A DNA stretch of 64,000 nt from Schizochytrium sp. CCTCC M209059 (Eukaryota; Sar; Bigyra; Thraustochytrida; Thraustochytriidae): the NCBI GenBank assembly GCA_000818945.1, contig KN805382.1, positions 455,230 to 519,229 on the forward strand. Direction: 5' to 3'. A model generated the notes under the pieces. That model saw nothing but the letters and a program-made list of their open reading frames with translations, was not told the origin of the DNA and did not search any database. Positions 45,901-54,322 of this stretch are shown here, one piece after another (within the stretch, counting starts at the first letter, position 1; the number at the start of each line of letters is the position of its first letter). Position numbers and translations under genes: made by a program.

Positions 45901-46760
45901 TGGAGAAGCTCCTCGGTTCGGATCGCGTTCTCGCGCTCATGCGTCTCGCCGTCACGCACCTCATCGACTCAAATGTGTTTTTGCGCACGGTGATTTTGTC
46001 GATGAACTTTTTTTCGCAGAGCGACCCAGACGCGGAGCAAGAGTTTACTATGGGCAGATTCTTGCGTGAACACCGCGTGACAATCCTCCAGAGCCTTATG
46101 ACTGTTGTGGAGTTGGAGACCGCCTCTCAAGAGAACATGTGCTGCTTGAACACTTCGTTGCTCATTCTCATGATTGCACATCAGAATGGTAAGCTTACGC
46201 AGTATCTGCAAGCTGTGGAAGAACTCGAGCCTTCTCATCGCGAGAAGCTTGTTGCGTCCTGGGGCAGCACCACTGCTGACGACGCCGACGCGAGTGAAGC
46301 AAATAACTTTGACTCTTGTTCCAAGGAGGCCAGCAATGGAGACGGCGACGCGCACGCAGCAACAACAGCAGCAACAGCAACAACAGCAGCAACAGCAACA
46401 ACAGCAGCAACAGCAACAACAGCAGCAGCAGCTGCTGCAGCTGCAGATCCGGAAATGTCCGATGCAAAGGACGAAGAACTCGTCGGCAGTGAGCAGTCTT
46501 CGCCGACTGCTGCTTTCCGCGCGCAAGGTTCGCCGGCACTTGTAAATTTTCGTCGACTGCTATGGTTCTGGAGGCTTTACTATTCGCAAACGGGTGGGGT
46601 TGACAGTGATTCCCTTGCAGCGGCGTCGACAATCCCGTTTTCCAAGTGGATGAACATTGTCAATCTGCTCTGCAAGGACGATGGATCTCCAACTAGCCTT
46701 TTGCGCAAGGACCAGTCAATCCAGGTACCTTCGCTGCTGGACCTTTTGTCCATTTATTGA
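42930..46760 (+). CDS. CCCH zinc-finger, TRPC4AP-like (DUF3689-type) protein
   Basis: 1276 residues from ATG 42930. An acidic Asp/Glu run (about 100-125) precedes a single CCCH finger with C-x7-C-x5-C-x3-H spacing near residue 222-239 (CHFYMSKQCSRGATCKGKH). From there to about 1130 the protein is helical, in HEAT/ARM style. Stretches such as YLRLVHNFCDREAAGR, FDLLGELLKFNRVQFAYVEKLL (about 972) and HLIDSNVFLRTVILSMNFF (about 1012) resemble the TRPC4AP/TRUSS family (DUF3689). In animals that protein is a DDB1-CUL4 ubiquitin-ligase substrate adaptor linked to TRP channels and MYC turnover. A Thr/Ala run (about 1148-1170) is written by a CAA/CAG repeat read out of the Gln frame. The family call is from memory and moderate; the zinc finger is an addition not known to me in animal members. 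Confidence 0.85.
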   Translation: MSTTFALVKEIGTHAASWLCVYFGSYLCHLLLVRPNSDRSLGVIASPSRSARFIAWTDLVWRTVSLLRAGDLVGVAVALHGGLCAHVGIQRLSGATTFLNADTNNADDDENDDEEEAEEDEETEIEGSTMSANNMNNASLGRSASDGSGAGLDDSKKRARSSAPVGVFQQKPGMSAWRIAESRERSGKVSFYRLSDVPTGLTNAIDSQFQRIPSLVLRLQEKCHFYMSKQCSRGATCKGKHGPKRKDTSNIEEEIDWLISESLRVVCAPLEDAGTLDPSLLKPEQACQFTACGGGRLLADFLMCTMPMSLHGRGAEQRWVHDPIGPTSEADRKVHTMWFRALELLRELCLCSQGFNEELALDKEFVVFLFNVLRVSTLFEGALILCEEVVCAQTREAFDLSLVPNIEEILDKLNSNELTMVCRVLVLLVHEAEDPSTMSEPPTSMTLLRTRARALNTNSIVHRNQRLLASKPTVLRRLVHVLRRWAPRFPGEEPDRGETGYMTYAEITSALQNHNVYTGTLNFFRQLGLGPMDYIEALRSFMMDPVDQIIGALRMLYEGFNVRDLLGENEWQNMPAPLDMDKIAVIVEESLSGARNEPRAQRIANQALADDREAVETRLASLEAALESDGPGSTEASEASTERDAGPSSGSRDESSAQRLEAARSLSPHISRLLRSIGNLSEEDAPVLDEEDGIDEAEDRNFDEVSLQDVVAEAAGFVGGFATGDDRLAAAAARAVLGVAGRTGTAEMDEDAVEQQRIMTERLRLEHVSKQVEVLFMLAMLAGSVRKGSVNHDLAKFNIVGMLSRLFHKLPWDSNDDESSHQRLHGANCQCKPMATIKIQYLRLVHNFCDREAAGRTNKRLLLSTHDLRVCQLLYRHDGEISVELTRQLLQDNGGRDAEDPKRAGLLYKLSRVMMKEDPNSQHRSWVASTLEAYMRGSTLEEQLLFSAWDVTSHVLEQMLQPGFKGPGMLQANFDLLGELLKFNRVQFAYVEKLLGSDRVLALMRLAVTHLIDSNVFLRTVILSMNFFSQSDPDAEQEFTMGRFLREHRVTILQSLMTVVELETASQENMCCLNTSLLILMIAHQNGKLTQYLQAVEELEPSHREKLVASWGSTTADDADASEANNFDSCSKEASNGDGDAHAATTAATATTAATATTAATATTAAAAAAAADPEMSDAKDEELVGSEQSSPTAAFRAQGSPALVNFRRLLWFWRLYYSQTGGVDSDSLAAASTIPFSKWMNIVNLLCKDDGSPTSLLRKDQSIQVPSLLDLLSIY
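46371..46440 (+). repeat. CAA/CAG trinucleotide tract coding Thr/Ala
   Basis: A (CAACAGCAG)n-like tract within the TRPC4AP-like gene is read as ACA/GCA, giving a Thr-Ala run rather than polyglutamine. On the opposite strand it reads poly-Leu/Cys. It lies in a disordered linker of the protein. Confidence 0.85.
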
Positions 46761-47432
46761 ATGTAGTCTAAAATTGCTCGCGCTGCTTGCTTCTGGAGCA
46801 AGTTTTAAGAGAGAAAGAGAGAGAGAAAGAGAGGGAGAGCACATGCGAAAATGTAGACGCCAATGATATTATCAAAGACATCAGGACAAAATCACAACTT
46901 TGCCCCCCCCCCCTCTCTTGTCATGGCGAAATGTATAGCCTGGCCCATGACATTTGTAGGAGCGCCTTCTTGGCTCAACTTGGAATGTCCGAGCCCTGCC
47001 TGGCCTCAACGGTCGTCTAACAGTGTCAAATCGGATGGGATTCTTGTGCACATTCCTGGGCCATCGACACACTCTCTCGTCTTCCACCCCTTCACAAAAT
47101 CGAGGACCGAGAATGTCGTTGGGACTCTTCGAGTCACCGTTCGTTTCCTCGCTCAATGACCCAAGATATTTCCCCTCGTTCCTTCTCTTTTTCTCGGCTT
47201 CTACCCCGTTGCAAGGCAGCCTCCTCGTCATGAAACCAACCTCCGGTCGCCTAAGGCAAGCCGTCGCGAAGGAGATCATCCCGTGATCTCCATCGGGGCG
47301 TCGTCATCGTCAGCATCCTCATTGTCAGGGCCTCCTCGAGATCATCCTCGAGATCGTCGTCCATCATCATCTTCGCCAATAAGGTCGTCGCCGCGGAGCA
47401 TCCGCAGGGCGTCAGAGCCCCAAAGAGGCGCC
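46761..47432. other. Intergenic region with GA tract
   Basis: 670 bp between the TRPC4AP-like stop and the RCC1-TBC ATG, both plus strand. A GA/GAAA tract lies at about 46809-46840. The RCC1-TBC frame is open from 47283 with no ATG before 47433. No separate gene is visible. Confidence 0.5.
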
Positions 47433-50177
47433 ATGACAGAAGCCCGAGGCGCGGGGGCGGCGGCCGCAGAAGAGGCGGCCGCCGCGCTGGGCGTGGCCAC
47501 GGCCTTGCTGGCGGCCACGGCCGCGACGGCGCTGTGCTGGGGGCGGCAGCATTCGGCGAGCCGCAGCGCGAGGAGGCACGGCGGCGAAAGCGAGAAACTC
47601 TGCGCGCGAGCGCCCGGAGACGCGCGCAAGGCCGGCCGCGAGCACGAGGACGAGCGGGAGGACGAGCGCGCGAGAGGGCCGAAGAAGGCTTGCGAGGCGA
47701 AAGGACTCGCCGTGGTCCACGAGGAGGCCGCGACTGAAGCAGAACCCGAGGGCGACCCCGCTGAAGCCGACGGCCTCGAGCGCCGCGCCAACGTCAGGAA
47801 TCACCTCGTTTGCTGGGGCGATGTGCCGTTTCGCACAAGCGGGAGCGCGCAAGGTGCGCAAGCAACGAAGTTGCCCGGGCCTACCTATGTGCTCGATGCA
47901 GCGTCAGCGCTAAACGCGCAGAGCATTCGTGACGTGGCTTGCTATTCGGGTCGCATGCTCGTGGCCTCCAAGGCCGGGGACGTGTACGAAAGCTCATCAC
48001 GAGGCACCGAGCTACAGCAGGTATTGGCCGTGGAGCGCGCGCTCTCTGGCGTTTGCATAGCCTCGGTAAGCTGTGGTCCGACGTTCTCAATGGCCGTGAC
48101 CTCGTCCCCGCGAGGGGATGTCTACAGCTGGGGCAAAGGCCCTTGTGGCGAACTTGGTCATGGACCCGAGCGCTGCCGCGAGCCGTATCCCCGACGCATT
48201 GTGGGCGTCTTACACGAGGTCATTGCTCAAACCGCGTGCGGGGGGCGCCACGTGCTTGCGAGAACACGATCAGGAGCCCTGTATTCGTGGGGCTTTGGCG
48301 GTAGCGGTCAGCTCGGTCACCGTCGAGCCTCTACACTGCGCGAGGATAATCCCTTGATACTTTATACCCCAAGTAAGGTGCAATCCATCCCCATGCGCAG
48401 CGCATGGTCTGGCGAAGGCGGGTCCACGAAAGGTCCTTTCAAGCCACGCTGTGTAGTCCATCTAGCGGCTCGCGCAGAGCACTCAGCCATCCTGGATAGC
48501 GAGGGGACGGTACTGTGCTTTGGTTCAAGCCATCGCGGTCAGTGCGGCGTGGAAGCTGCAGACGGCCCAGTTTGGGTTCCACAGATCGTGCGCTTGTCAA
48601 ATGTCGAGACTCGAGGCCCAGTGAACGACCGCGTCGTTCAAGTCGCATGCGGAGACAGCGTTACGGCTGCGCGCACAGAGAGCGGAGCAGTCTTTACTTG
48701 GGGAAGCAACGCTGAGGGGGAGCTTGGCAGAGATTCTGGACGTCTCTGGGACCCCCAACCTGGGCGCATAACGCTGCCTTCAAATCTTTATCAAGGCGAG
48801 GCTCAGGCGCGCTGGCTTGCGCTTGGAGCGTCGCATGGCGCGGTAGTTTTGCGCGGGCAAAGCGGGAAAGTCGCATGCTGGGGCAGGCGTCCGGGCATGT
48901 GGACCTCTGAGCATGGCAGCGGCAACGCGGATCTCACCGATCGCGAATGCATAGACGTATTCGCAAGCCGTAATGGGCGTATTGCGCCGGCTGGTGGTTT
49001 ACGTATGATCGCATGTGGCGACACGTACTGCGTGTATATGGAAAATCTTCGCAACGACGTTAGTCTGGCTGATGCAGATGCGCTATCCGAGGAGGAGCTT
49101 GGCTCGCAGCAACCGAAGCTCCTTCCAGGGGTGCTCGCCGAAACGCTTGCATTTGAACAAGCAGAGACGCTACGCCGCGGACGTTGGAAAGAAAAAGTCC
49201 TCAAGGATTGGCGTCGGCAACGCGAGAAAGCACGCACTCGTGTCATGTGGATGGCCGGCATTCCTACGCCTCTTCGCGCCGTAGCATGGCCGCTGGCCGT
49301 GGGCAACACAATGCGCATCACTGAGCCTCTGTACTTTGCATTCAAGGCGAGTGCAAAGCAGCAAGTTATTGTGCCGAGCGCAGCAGCGCAGACGCCCAAC
49401 GCATATAGCCCCGATGCGACCGAAACGGAACTTGACTCGGATTCCTTGAAGCGTCTGGATGTGCCGCGCGAAACCTGCGAGCTTATTGATGCGGATCTTC
49501 CGCGCACCTTTCCGTCGTTGCGGATGTTTGCGCAAGACGCCCCTCTTGGCAAGCGTTTACGGAGTGTTCTCAAGGCCTTTGCGCACTATAGGCCCGACAT
49601 TGGCTACGTCCAAGGAATGTCGTACCTTGCGGCAATTTTGTGTCTTAACACGGCGAACGAGTATCAGGCGTTTCAGACACTGGCGAACCTGCTTCTCAAA
49701 GAGCATCTCTTTGCATTTTATCGGCTCGACCAGACGTTGATTTTTGAGTATTATGAGATCTTTGAACGAGCGCTCGAGGCGCACGCTGAAACTACGGGTG
49801 TCGCGGCGCATCTGAGCGAGATTGGCGTTCATCCGCACCTGTATTTGTACAATTGGCTTCAGACGCTGTTTTTCAAGGTGCTTCCACTTGATCTGGCGTC
49901 TCGTGCCATGGACTGTTTTCTTTGGGAAGGTACGGCCTTTTGCATGCGTGCTTCCGTGGCTATTGTTTACCTTTTCCGCGAGGTGCTCTTGGATGCTCCC
50001 TTTGAGACCTGTATTCGTCTTCTCTCGTGCTCGCCGGGCCAGGAAGCGCTCTGGGACTCTTTGATCGTCAAGCGCGCCGGACACCTTTTCACCATCGCAG
50101 ACGACGTGCGTCTCTCCAAAGACATTCTCGCCTCCTTGCACGAGCTCAACACGCGCGTATTCTACCCAACTTGCTGA
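47433..50177 (+). CDS. RCC1-repeat protein with C-terminal TBC Rab-GAP domain
   Basis: 914 residues from ATG 47433. Residues 16-36 (LGVATALLAATAATAL) are hydrophobic and may be a membrane anchor or signal. A charged linker follows. RCC1-type beta-propeller repeats cover about 130-550: GDVYSWGKGPCGELGHG, GALYSWGFGGSGQLGH, VLCFGSSHRGQCG, AVFTWGSNAEGELGRD and KVACWGRRPG. The TBC domain spans about 600-880. It has both catalytic fingers of Rab GAPs, the Arg in the IxxDxxR-type block LIDADLPRTFP (about 683-693) and the Gln in YVQGMSYLAA (about 724). HLYLYNWLQTLFFKVLP and MDCFLWEGTAF are further conserved blocks. It should switch off a Rab GTPase on a membrane; the propeller may bind protein, lipid or another GTPase. 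Which Rab is unknown. Confidence 0.92.
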   Translation: MTEARGAGAAAAEEAAAALGVATALLAATAATALCWGRQHSASRSARRHGGESEKLCARAPGDARKAGREHEDEREDERARGPKKACEAKGLAVVHEEAATEAEPEGDPAEADGLERRANVRNHLVCWGDVPFRTSGSAQGAQATKLPGPTYVLDAASALNAQSIRDVACYSGRMLVASKAGDVYESSSRGTELQQVLAVERALSGVCIASVSCGPTFSMAVTSSPRGDVYSWGKGPCGELGHGPERCREPYPRRIVGVLHEVIAQTACGGRHVLARTRSGALYSWGFGGSGQLGHRRASTLREDNPLILYTPSKVQSIPMRSAWSGEGGSTKGPFKPRCVVHLAARAEHSAILDSEGTVLCFGSSHRGQCGVEAADGPVWVPQIVRLSNVETRGPVNDRVVQVACGDSVTAARTESGAVFTWGSNAEGELGRDSGRLWDPQPGRITLPSNLYQGEAQARWLALGASHGAVVLRGQSGKVACWGRRPGMWTSEHGSGNADLTDRECIDVFASRNGRIAPAGGLRMIACGDTYCVYMENLRNDVSLADADALSEEELGSQQPKLLPGVLAETLAFEQAETLRRGRWKEKVLKDWRRQREKARTRVMWMAGIPTPLRAVAWPLAVGNTMRITEPLYFAFKASAKQQVIVPSAAAQTPNAYSPDATETELDSDSLKRLDVPRETCELIDADLPRTFPSLRMFAQDAPLGKRLRSVLKAFAHYRPDIGYVQGMSYLAAILCLNTANEYQAFQTLANLLLKEHLFAFYRLDQTLIFEYYEIFERALEAHAETTGVAAHLSEIGVHPHLYLYNWLQTLFFKVLPLDLASRAMDCFLWEGTAFCMRASVAIVYLFREVLLDAPFETCIRLLSCSPGQEALWDSLIVKRAGHLFTIADDVRLSKDILASLHELNTRVFYPTC

Positions 50178-50558
50178 GGTGAATGATAGACCGACCGCCC
50201 GCCCGCCCGCCGCCCACCTAGCAAACCTGTATAACAACTTAACTCTTCCGTACTATTTATTTCTCTCTCCTGACGACAAACCTGAGACGAATCATCATTT
50301 ATCGTCACCACCATCGTCATCATCATCATCATCATCACCACCGGCCTACTTCTAGAGCCCCAATGCCCCCGCCCGCACGTTCTCTATAATCTGGTGTACC
50401 TGCGGAACCCGTTTCTGCTCTGCTTCTACCGCAACGCGAAGGAGGTCTGAGCTGGTCTGGACCCGAAGGGAGTGCGAGCAAAATCCCAACCGTGAGCACG
50501 CGGAGGAGGACAGGAACCCCGGCGCGGAGCCCGAGCAGCGACAGCGGGAGCAGAAACG
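50178..50558. other. Upstream region of UNG
   Basis: 380 bp between the RCC1-TBC stop and the UNG ATG. It has a CCGCC run near 50195-50215 and a CAT trinucleotide run near 50305-50340. No gene seen. Confidence 0.5.
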
Positions 50559-50712
50559 ATGGTGCGGCAGGCGTCGCTCAAGGCGTTCTTCAAGAGCCCC
50601 GCCGGGGCCGCGGCGTCCCCGGCGGTGGCGGCGGCGGCGAGCGCGGCGGCGAGCGCAGCCTCATCCGCCATGGCCGCCTCGCTCTCGACGACGCCAACCG
50701 CGACCGCCTCGA

Positions 50713-50744
<32 letters not shown>

Positions 50745-51548
50745 ACGAGCCCCAAGGACGCGGAGGCGAAAAAGACCTCGGCCGGCAAGAAGAGGCCAGC
50801 AGAGAATGCTGGAGACCAAGACGCCAAGGCGGCCAAGACGGCCAAGACAGCCAAGAGCGAGGACACGGCGGCGCTTAACCTCGAGCCGGGCTGGCAGGCA
50901 CAACTTGGCGCCGAGGCGCGCAAGCCGTACTGGCGCTCGCTCGACGCCTTTCTGCGTCAGGAGGCCAAGGCCGGAAAGCAGATTTATCCGCCAAAGTCTA
51001 TGGTATTTTCAGCTCTTGAACTTTGCCCTTTTGACAAGGTCAAGGTGGTCATTTTGGGCCAGGATCCTTATCACGGCCCCGGTCAGGCGCACGGGCTTGC
51101 ATTCTCCGTGCAGGAGGGCATCGCCATCCCACCCTCGCTTCGGAACATGTACAAGGAAGCCATGACCGACGTTAAGATTTCCAAGCCCACGACGGGTTCG
51201 CTCGTGCCGTGGGCGAAGCAAGGTGTCCTGTTGCTCAACACCGTGCTCACGGTCCGCAAGGGCGAGGCGAACTCGCACAAGGATCGTGGCTGGGAAAAGT
51301 TTACCGACGCCATCATCCGATCATTGAATAAGAACAAGGACGGTCTCGTCTTCATGCTGTGGGGCAAACATGCACAGAAAGTGGCGGCACCTGTGGACCG
51401 CTCCAAACATCTCGTCATCACGAGCAGCCACCCGTCTCCACTTGGGGCGAGCAAGACGAAGGAGCCATTTATCGGCTCCAAGTGCTTTTCACGGGCAAAT
51501 GCGTATCTTGAGAAGAAGGGCAAGGAACCCATTGACTGGAAGATTTAA
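50559..51548 (+). CDS. UNG: Uracil-DNA glycosylase with N-terminal PIP box
   Basis: 329 residues from ATG 50559. It removes uracil from DNA to start base excision repair. The catalytic domain covers about 105-329. It has the water-activating motif GQDPYHG (167-173, D169), LLLNTVLTVRKG with the uracil-reading Asn at about 227, FMLWGKHAQK, and the minor-groove HPSPL loop (291-295). Residues 4-11 read QASLKAFF, an exact PCNA-interacting Q-x-x-L-x-x-F-F box right at the N-terminus, as in nuclear UNG2. Between them lies an Ala/Ser/Thr-rich spacer and a basic KKRPAENAG-type nuclear-signal segment. The start is well supported by the PIP box. Its 3' end faces the B56-kinase gene over 137 bp. Confidence 0.98.
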
Positions 51549-51685
51549 TTTTAAACAGAACACATTGGCAAAATGACGGGATAGAATAGGCCGCCTACAA
51601 ACAAAAGACAATGGAAATGATTCTATACTTGCTAGCTGACTAGCTAGCGTGCTTGCGTGCTTGATTCCGTCCGTGTTTTTGCTTT

Positions 51686-54322
51686 TCAACCGGCTGTGAG
51701 ATCAAGGCCTTTGACCATGAATTTGCCTCCGCTTCCACCTGCGCTGCTGCCCCCGCGACCACCTCCACGGCCTCCGCGGCGTGCGCCCCGCCCGCGTCCC
51801 ATCATGCCGGGCATGACACTCATGAATTGCGCTGCCGTGGCTGCCGTCGCACTGCTTGCAGACTTGCGTCTCGAACCCTCACCCACCGGGGGCAAACCTT
51901 GTGGACGGCGGAGCTGTTGTAAGCCCTGCGCCGAGCCCCATACAGACTGACGCTCCTTGTCCGTTTCTGCAATTTCATCCACAATGGAGGAGGATGCCCC
52001 CGATGCCTCGGCGTACGCTTCGGGAAGAGGCGCGATCATCATTGAGTACGAGCGTTGGGTCCAAGGGCCATTTTCTTGTTTCACTTTGCCCACGGCAAAT
52101 TTCGGCGCCTGCTGCTCGTACAATTCATCAAAGGGAACATCAAGCGGCGCAAAGAATGCGTTCGACTCGAGCTCTTGGGCACCGTTTGAGGAACAGAGAC
52201 GTTTTGCTGGGTCATGCACGAGCAGAGCGTCCACAAGAGCCTGTGCATCCTCGGGGAAACCATCGGGATACCTTTCAATCTCAAATGACACGAGGCTCTT
52301 GACAACGTCTCGCTCGTCCTCGACCCAGAGCGGGGGCTGGCCCGCTAACATCTGGTACACCACACAGCCATAAGCCCACCAGTCGATTGCTTCCGGGATC
52401 GTCAATGTGTCCGGCTCGGCAGCACTTGGCCCATCACGCCGCCGAAAAAGCTCGGGGGCGAGATACGCGAGCGTGCCTTCGAGCGGCATGGTGGCGCTTG
52501 CAATCTGCTCAAGTGGACGCGTTGCACCAAAGTCGCCAAGCTTGACATGCCCATTGGCATGGATGAGGACGTTCTCTGGCTTAAGATCGCCAAAAATGAG
52601 ACCGGCGTCATGCACGGCTCGCAGCGCCGAGGCGACTTCGCCTGCGACAAAACGCGTCGTGTCCGCGTCCAGCGTACCAATCGAGGCCAGCGCAGAATGC
52701 AAGTCACCAGAGGCTGCGTATTCCATGACGAGGTTGATATTTCCTGCGCTCTCGTACAGTCCCACGAGGCGCGTGCACAGCGGGTGCTGGATGGCGTCCA
52801 TCATTTCCGCTTCGCGAAGAGCAATATCACGATGTCGCTCACTCATGCGCTTGATGGCAAACTCTGGCCATTCCCTCGAGGGTTTGTTCTTGATTGCTTG
52901 TTGCGCGTGAAAGACTTTCGAAAACGACCCGTGACCCAGCTCGCGTCCTACAATCATGTTCATAAAGGACACGTCGCGTTTGGCTGGGATGCTCGCCTTC
53001 TCCGTTGCTCGGACCTTGCGCCGCTGCCGACGACCGCTGCTTTGATTATCTTCGTCTTCTTCTTGCGCACTGCTCTCTTCATCCTCGCTCTCGTCCCCGT
53101 CCTCCCCTTTTGCGTTCTTGTCGTCATCTTCCTGCGTTTTGGAGGCCGCCTCAAGAAAACCTTCAACGTACGCCTCGACATCGGCCTCTGCGCCGAGCAT
53201 TTCAATAGCGATTTCATTAACAAGGTCACGATCAAAGTCGCATAGGCTCGATAGCACAAGCGGGGCAAGGCGAGCAACAGTGTGGTTCCAGTGCGTCAGC
53301 GCATTTGCAAAGAGTGAGCGAGCCACGGAGCGCACCGCAGGTGCGCCCATGGCATAAAGGCTCTCGACCGTCTCTGGGTGCTTCCAATACATGAGTGCGC
53401 GCTCGCACACGGTGCTATTGTCGCTGGCTACAGCCTCGCCAAGCTTGCGCCCTACAAGCGGACCCGAGACCGGTGCAGATGGTGCAACGGCGAGGTCGGC
53501 GCGCAACAAGGTTTCGAGTCCATGGAGGAGAAGAACCTCTTTGGGAGAGTTGCCCTCCCAAGAGGTCGGCCAGGAGTCGGTCAAACCCTTGATGACGAGA
53601 TCGATGATGTTTACCTTATCCTCCGGTGACGCCAAACGCGCAAAAGCCATGACACATGCCGTGAGAGGACGATGAATTTCGCCAAGTGCAGACTCGCTTG
53701 GGGAAACTTTGCCGGGAATGCCGTGCAGTGGAAGTACGATGTTTGTCAATAGACCAAGGTCTGCGTTACTGAGCGGCGAAACCATGCCTTGCACGATTGT
53801 CGTTATCGTCTGCAATAGGCCCGCCACTGCGGTGAGGCCTTCCCGCGAATCCGGCGGATCATGCGCACACAATTTCAGAAATCCACCCATGGCACCGCGT
53901 AGCTTTGTGCGGCCGATGGCCGACTCGTCGAGTGCGTAGCTCACGCAAATGGCATCATGCAAGGCGGCACTGTTGCGCACTTGCAAGGCTTCGAGCGCGA
54001 GGTTTCCGATCGTCCAGTCGAAGACGTCCCTGCGTGCGTCCTCGTTGAACTCGGGCGTACCATGCAGAAGCAACAGGACGCAGGCGTCGAGGGCTGCGCA
54101 CGCTGCCGTGGCTCCTTCTCGCGTCGCGGCCGAGGGCTGCCACCATGTCTTGAGCGCAGCGCGCAGGTTCGCACGGAGCGTGACGTCTTCGTCCCACTCG
54201 AAGTCGCGGAGCTCGCCAGCGTCCGCAATCTCGCGCAGTATTCCCGCGGCCGCAGCGGTTCCGGCGCCTCCTCTGGCAAGCGCGGCCAGCACCGGCGCAG
54301 CCTCGCGATCCTCGGCCGCCAT
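51686..54322 (-). CDS. PP2A B56-like regulatory domain fused to a non-RD protein kinase
   Basis: 878 residues from ATG 54322. Residues about 85-385 match the PP2A B56 (PPP2R5) helical-repeat subunit: SREGLTAVAGLLQTITTIVQG, LLTNIVLPLHGI, NSPKEVLLLHGLETLL, VCERALMYWKHPETVESL and LTHWNHTVARLAPLV. An acidic linker (about 396-430) joins this to a Ser/Thr kinase at about 453-725 of AGC/PDK1 flavour: glycine loop GRELGHGSFSKV, K491 in FAIKR, catalytic D579, DFG at 597-599, APE at 622-624 and DWWAYGCVVYQMLAG. The catalytic loop reads IFGDLKPEN, so the His and Arg of HRD are lost (non-RD), while D579, K581 and N584 are kept. The C-terminus has a GRG/RGG-rich segment (842-858). Known B56 proteins target PP2A to substrates; a kinase in the same chain suggests paired phosphorylation and dephosphorylation. 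Whether it binds PP2A A/C subunits is inference. Confidence 0.9.
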   Translation of the reverse strand: MAAEDREAAPVLAALARGGAGTAAAAGILREIADAGELRDFEWDEDVTLRANLRAALKTWWQPSAATREGATAACAALDACVLLLLHGTPEFNEDARRDVFDWTIGNLALEALQVRNSAALHDAICVSYALDESAIGRTKLRGAMGGFLKLCAHDPPDSREGLTAVAGLLQTITTIVQGMVSPLSNADLGLLTNIVLPLHGIPGKVSPSESALGEIHRPLTACVMAFARLASPEDKVNIIDLVIKGLTDSWPTSWEGNSPKEVLLLHGLETLLRADLAVAPSAPVSGPLVGRKLGEAVASDNSTVCERALMYWKHPETVESLYAMGAPAVRSVARSLFANALTHWNHTVARLAPLVLSSLCDFDRDLVNEIAIEMLGAEADVEAYVEGFLEAASKTQEDDDKNAKGEDGDESEDEESSAQEEDEDNQSSGRRQRRKVRATEKASIPAKRDVSFMNMIVGRELGHGSFSKVFHAQQAIKNKPSREWPEFAIKRMSERHRDIALREAEMMDAIQHPLCTRLVGLYESAGNINLVMEYAASGDLHSALASIGTLDADTTRFVAGEVASALRAVHDAGLIFGDLKPENVLIHANGHVKLGDFGATRPLEQIASATMPLEGTLAYLAPELFRRRDGPSAAEPDTLTIPEAIDWWAYGCVVYQMLAGQPPLWVEDERDVVKSLVSFEIERYPDGFPEDAQALVDALLVHDPAKRLCSSNGAQELESNAFFAPLDVPFDELYEQQAPKFAVGKVKQENGPWTQRSYSMMIAPLPEAYAEASGASSSIVDEIAETDKERQSVWGSAQGLQQLRRPQGLPPVGEGSRRKSASSATAATAAQFMSVMPGMMGRGRGARRGGRGGGRGGSSAGGSGGKFMVKGLDLTAG

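Noticed and set aside
50559..51548. The UNG gene as an unusual find
   Set aside because: It is a well-conserved repair enzyme with the expected PIP box; apart from the Ala/Thr spacer nothing departs from the family.
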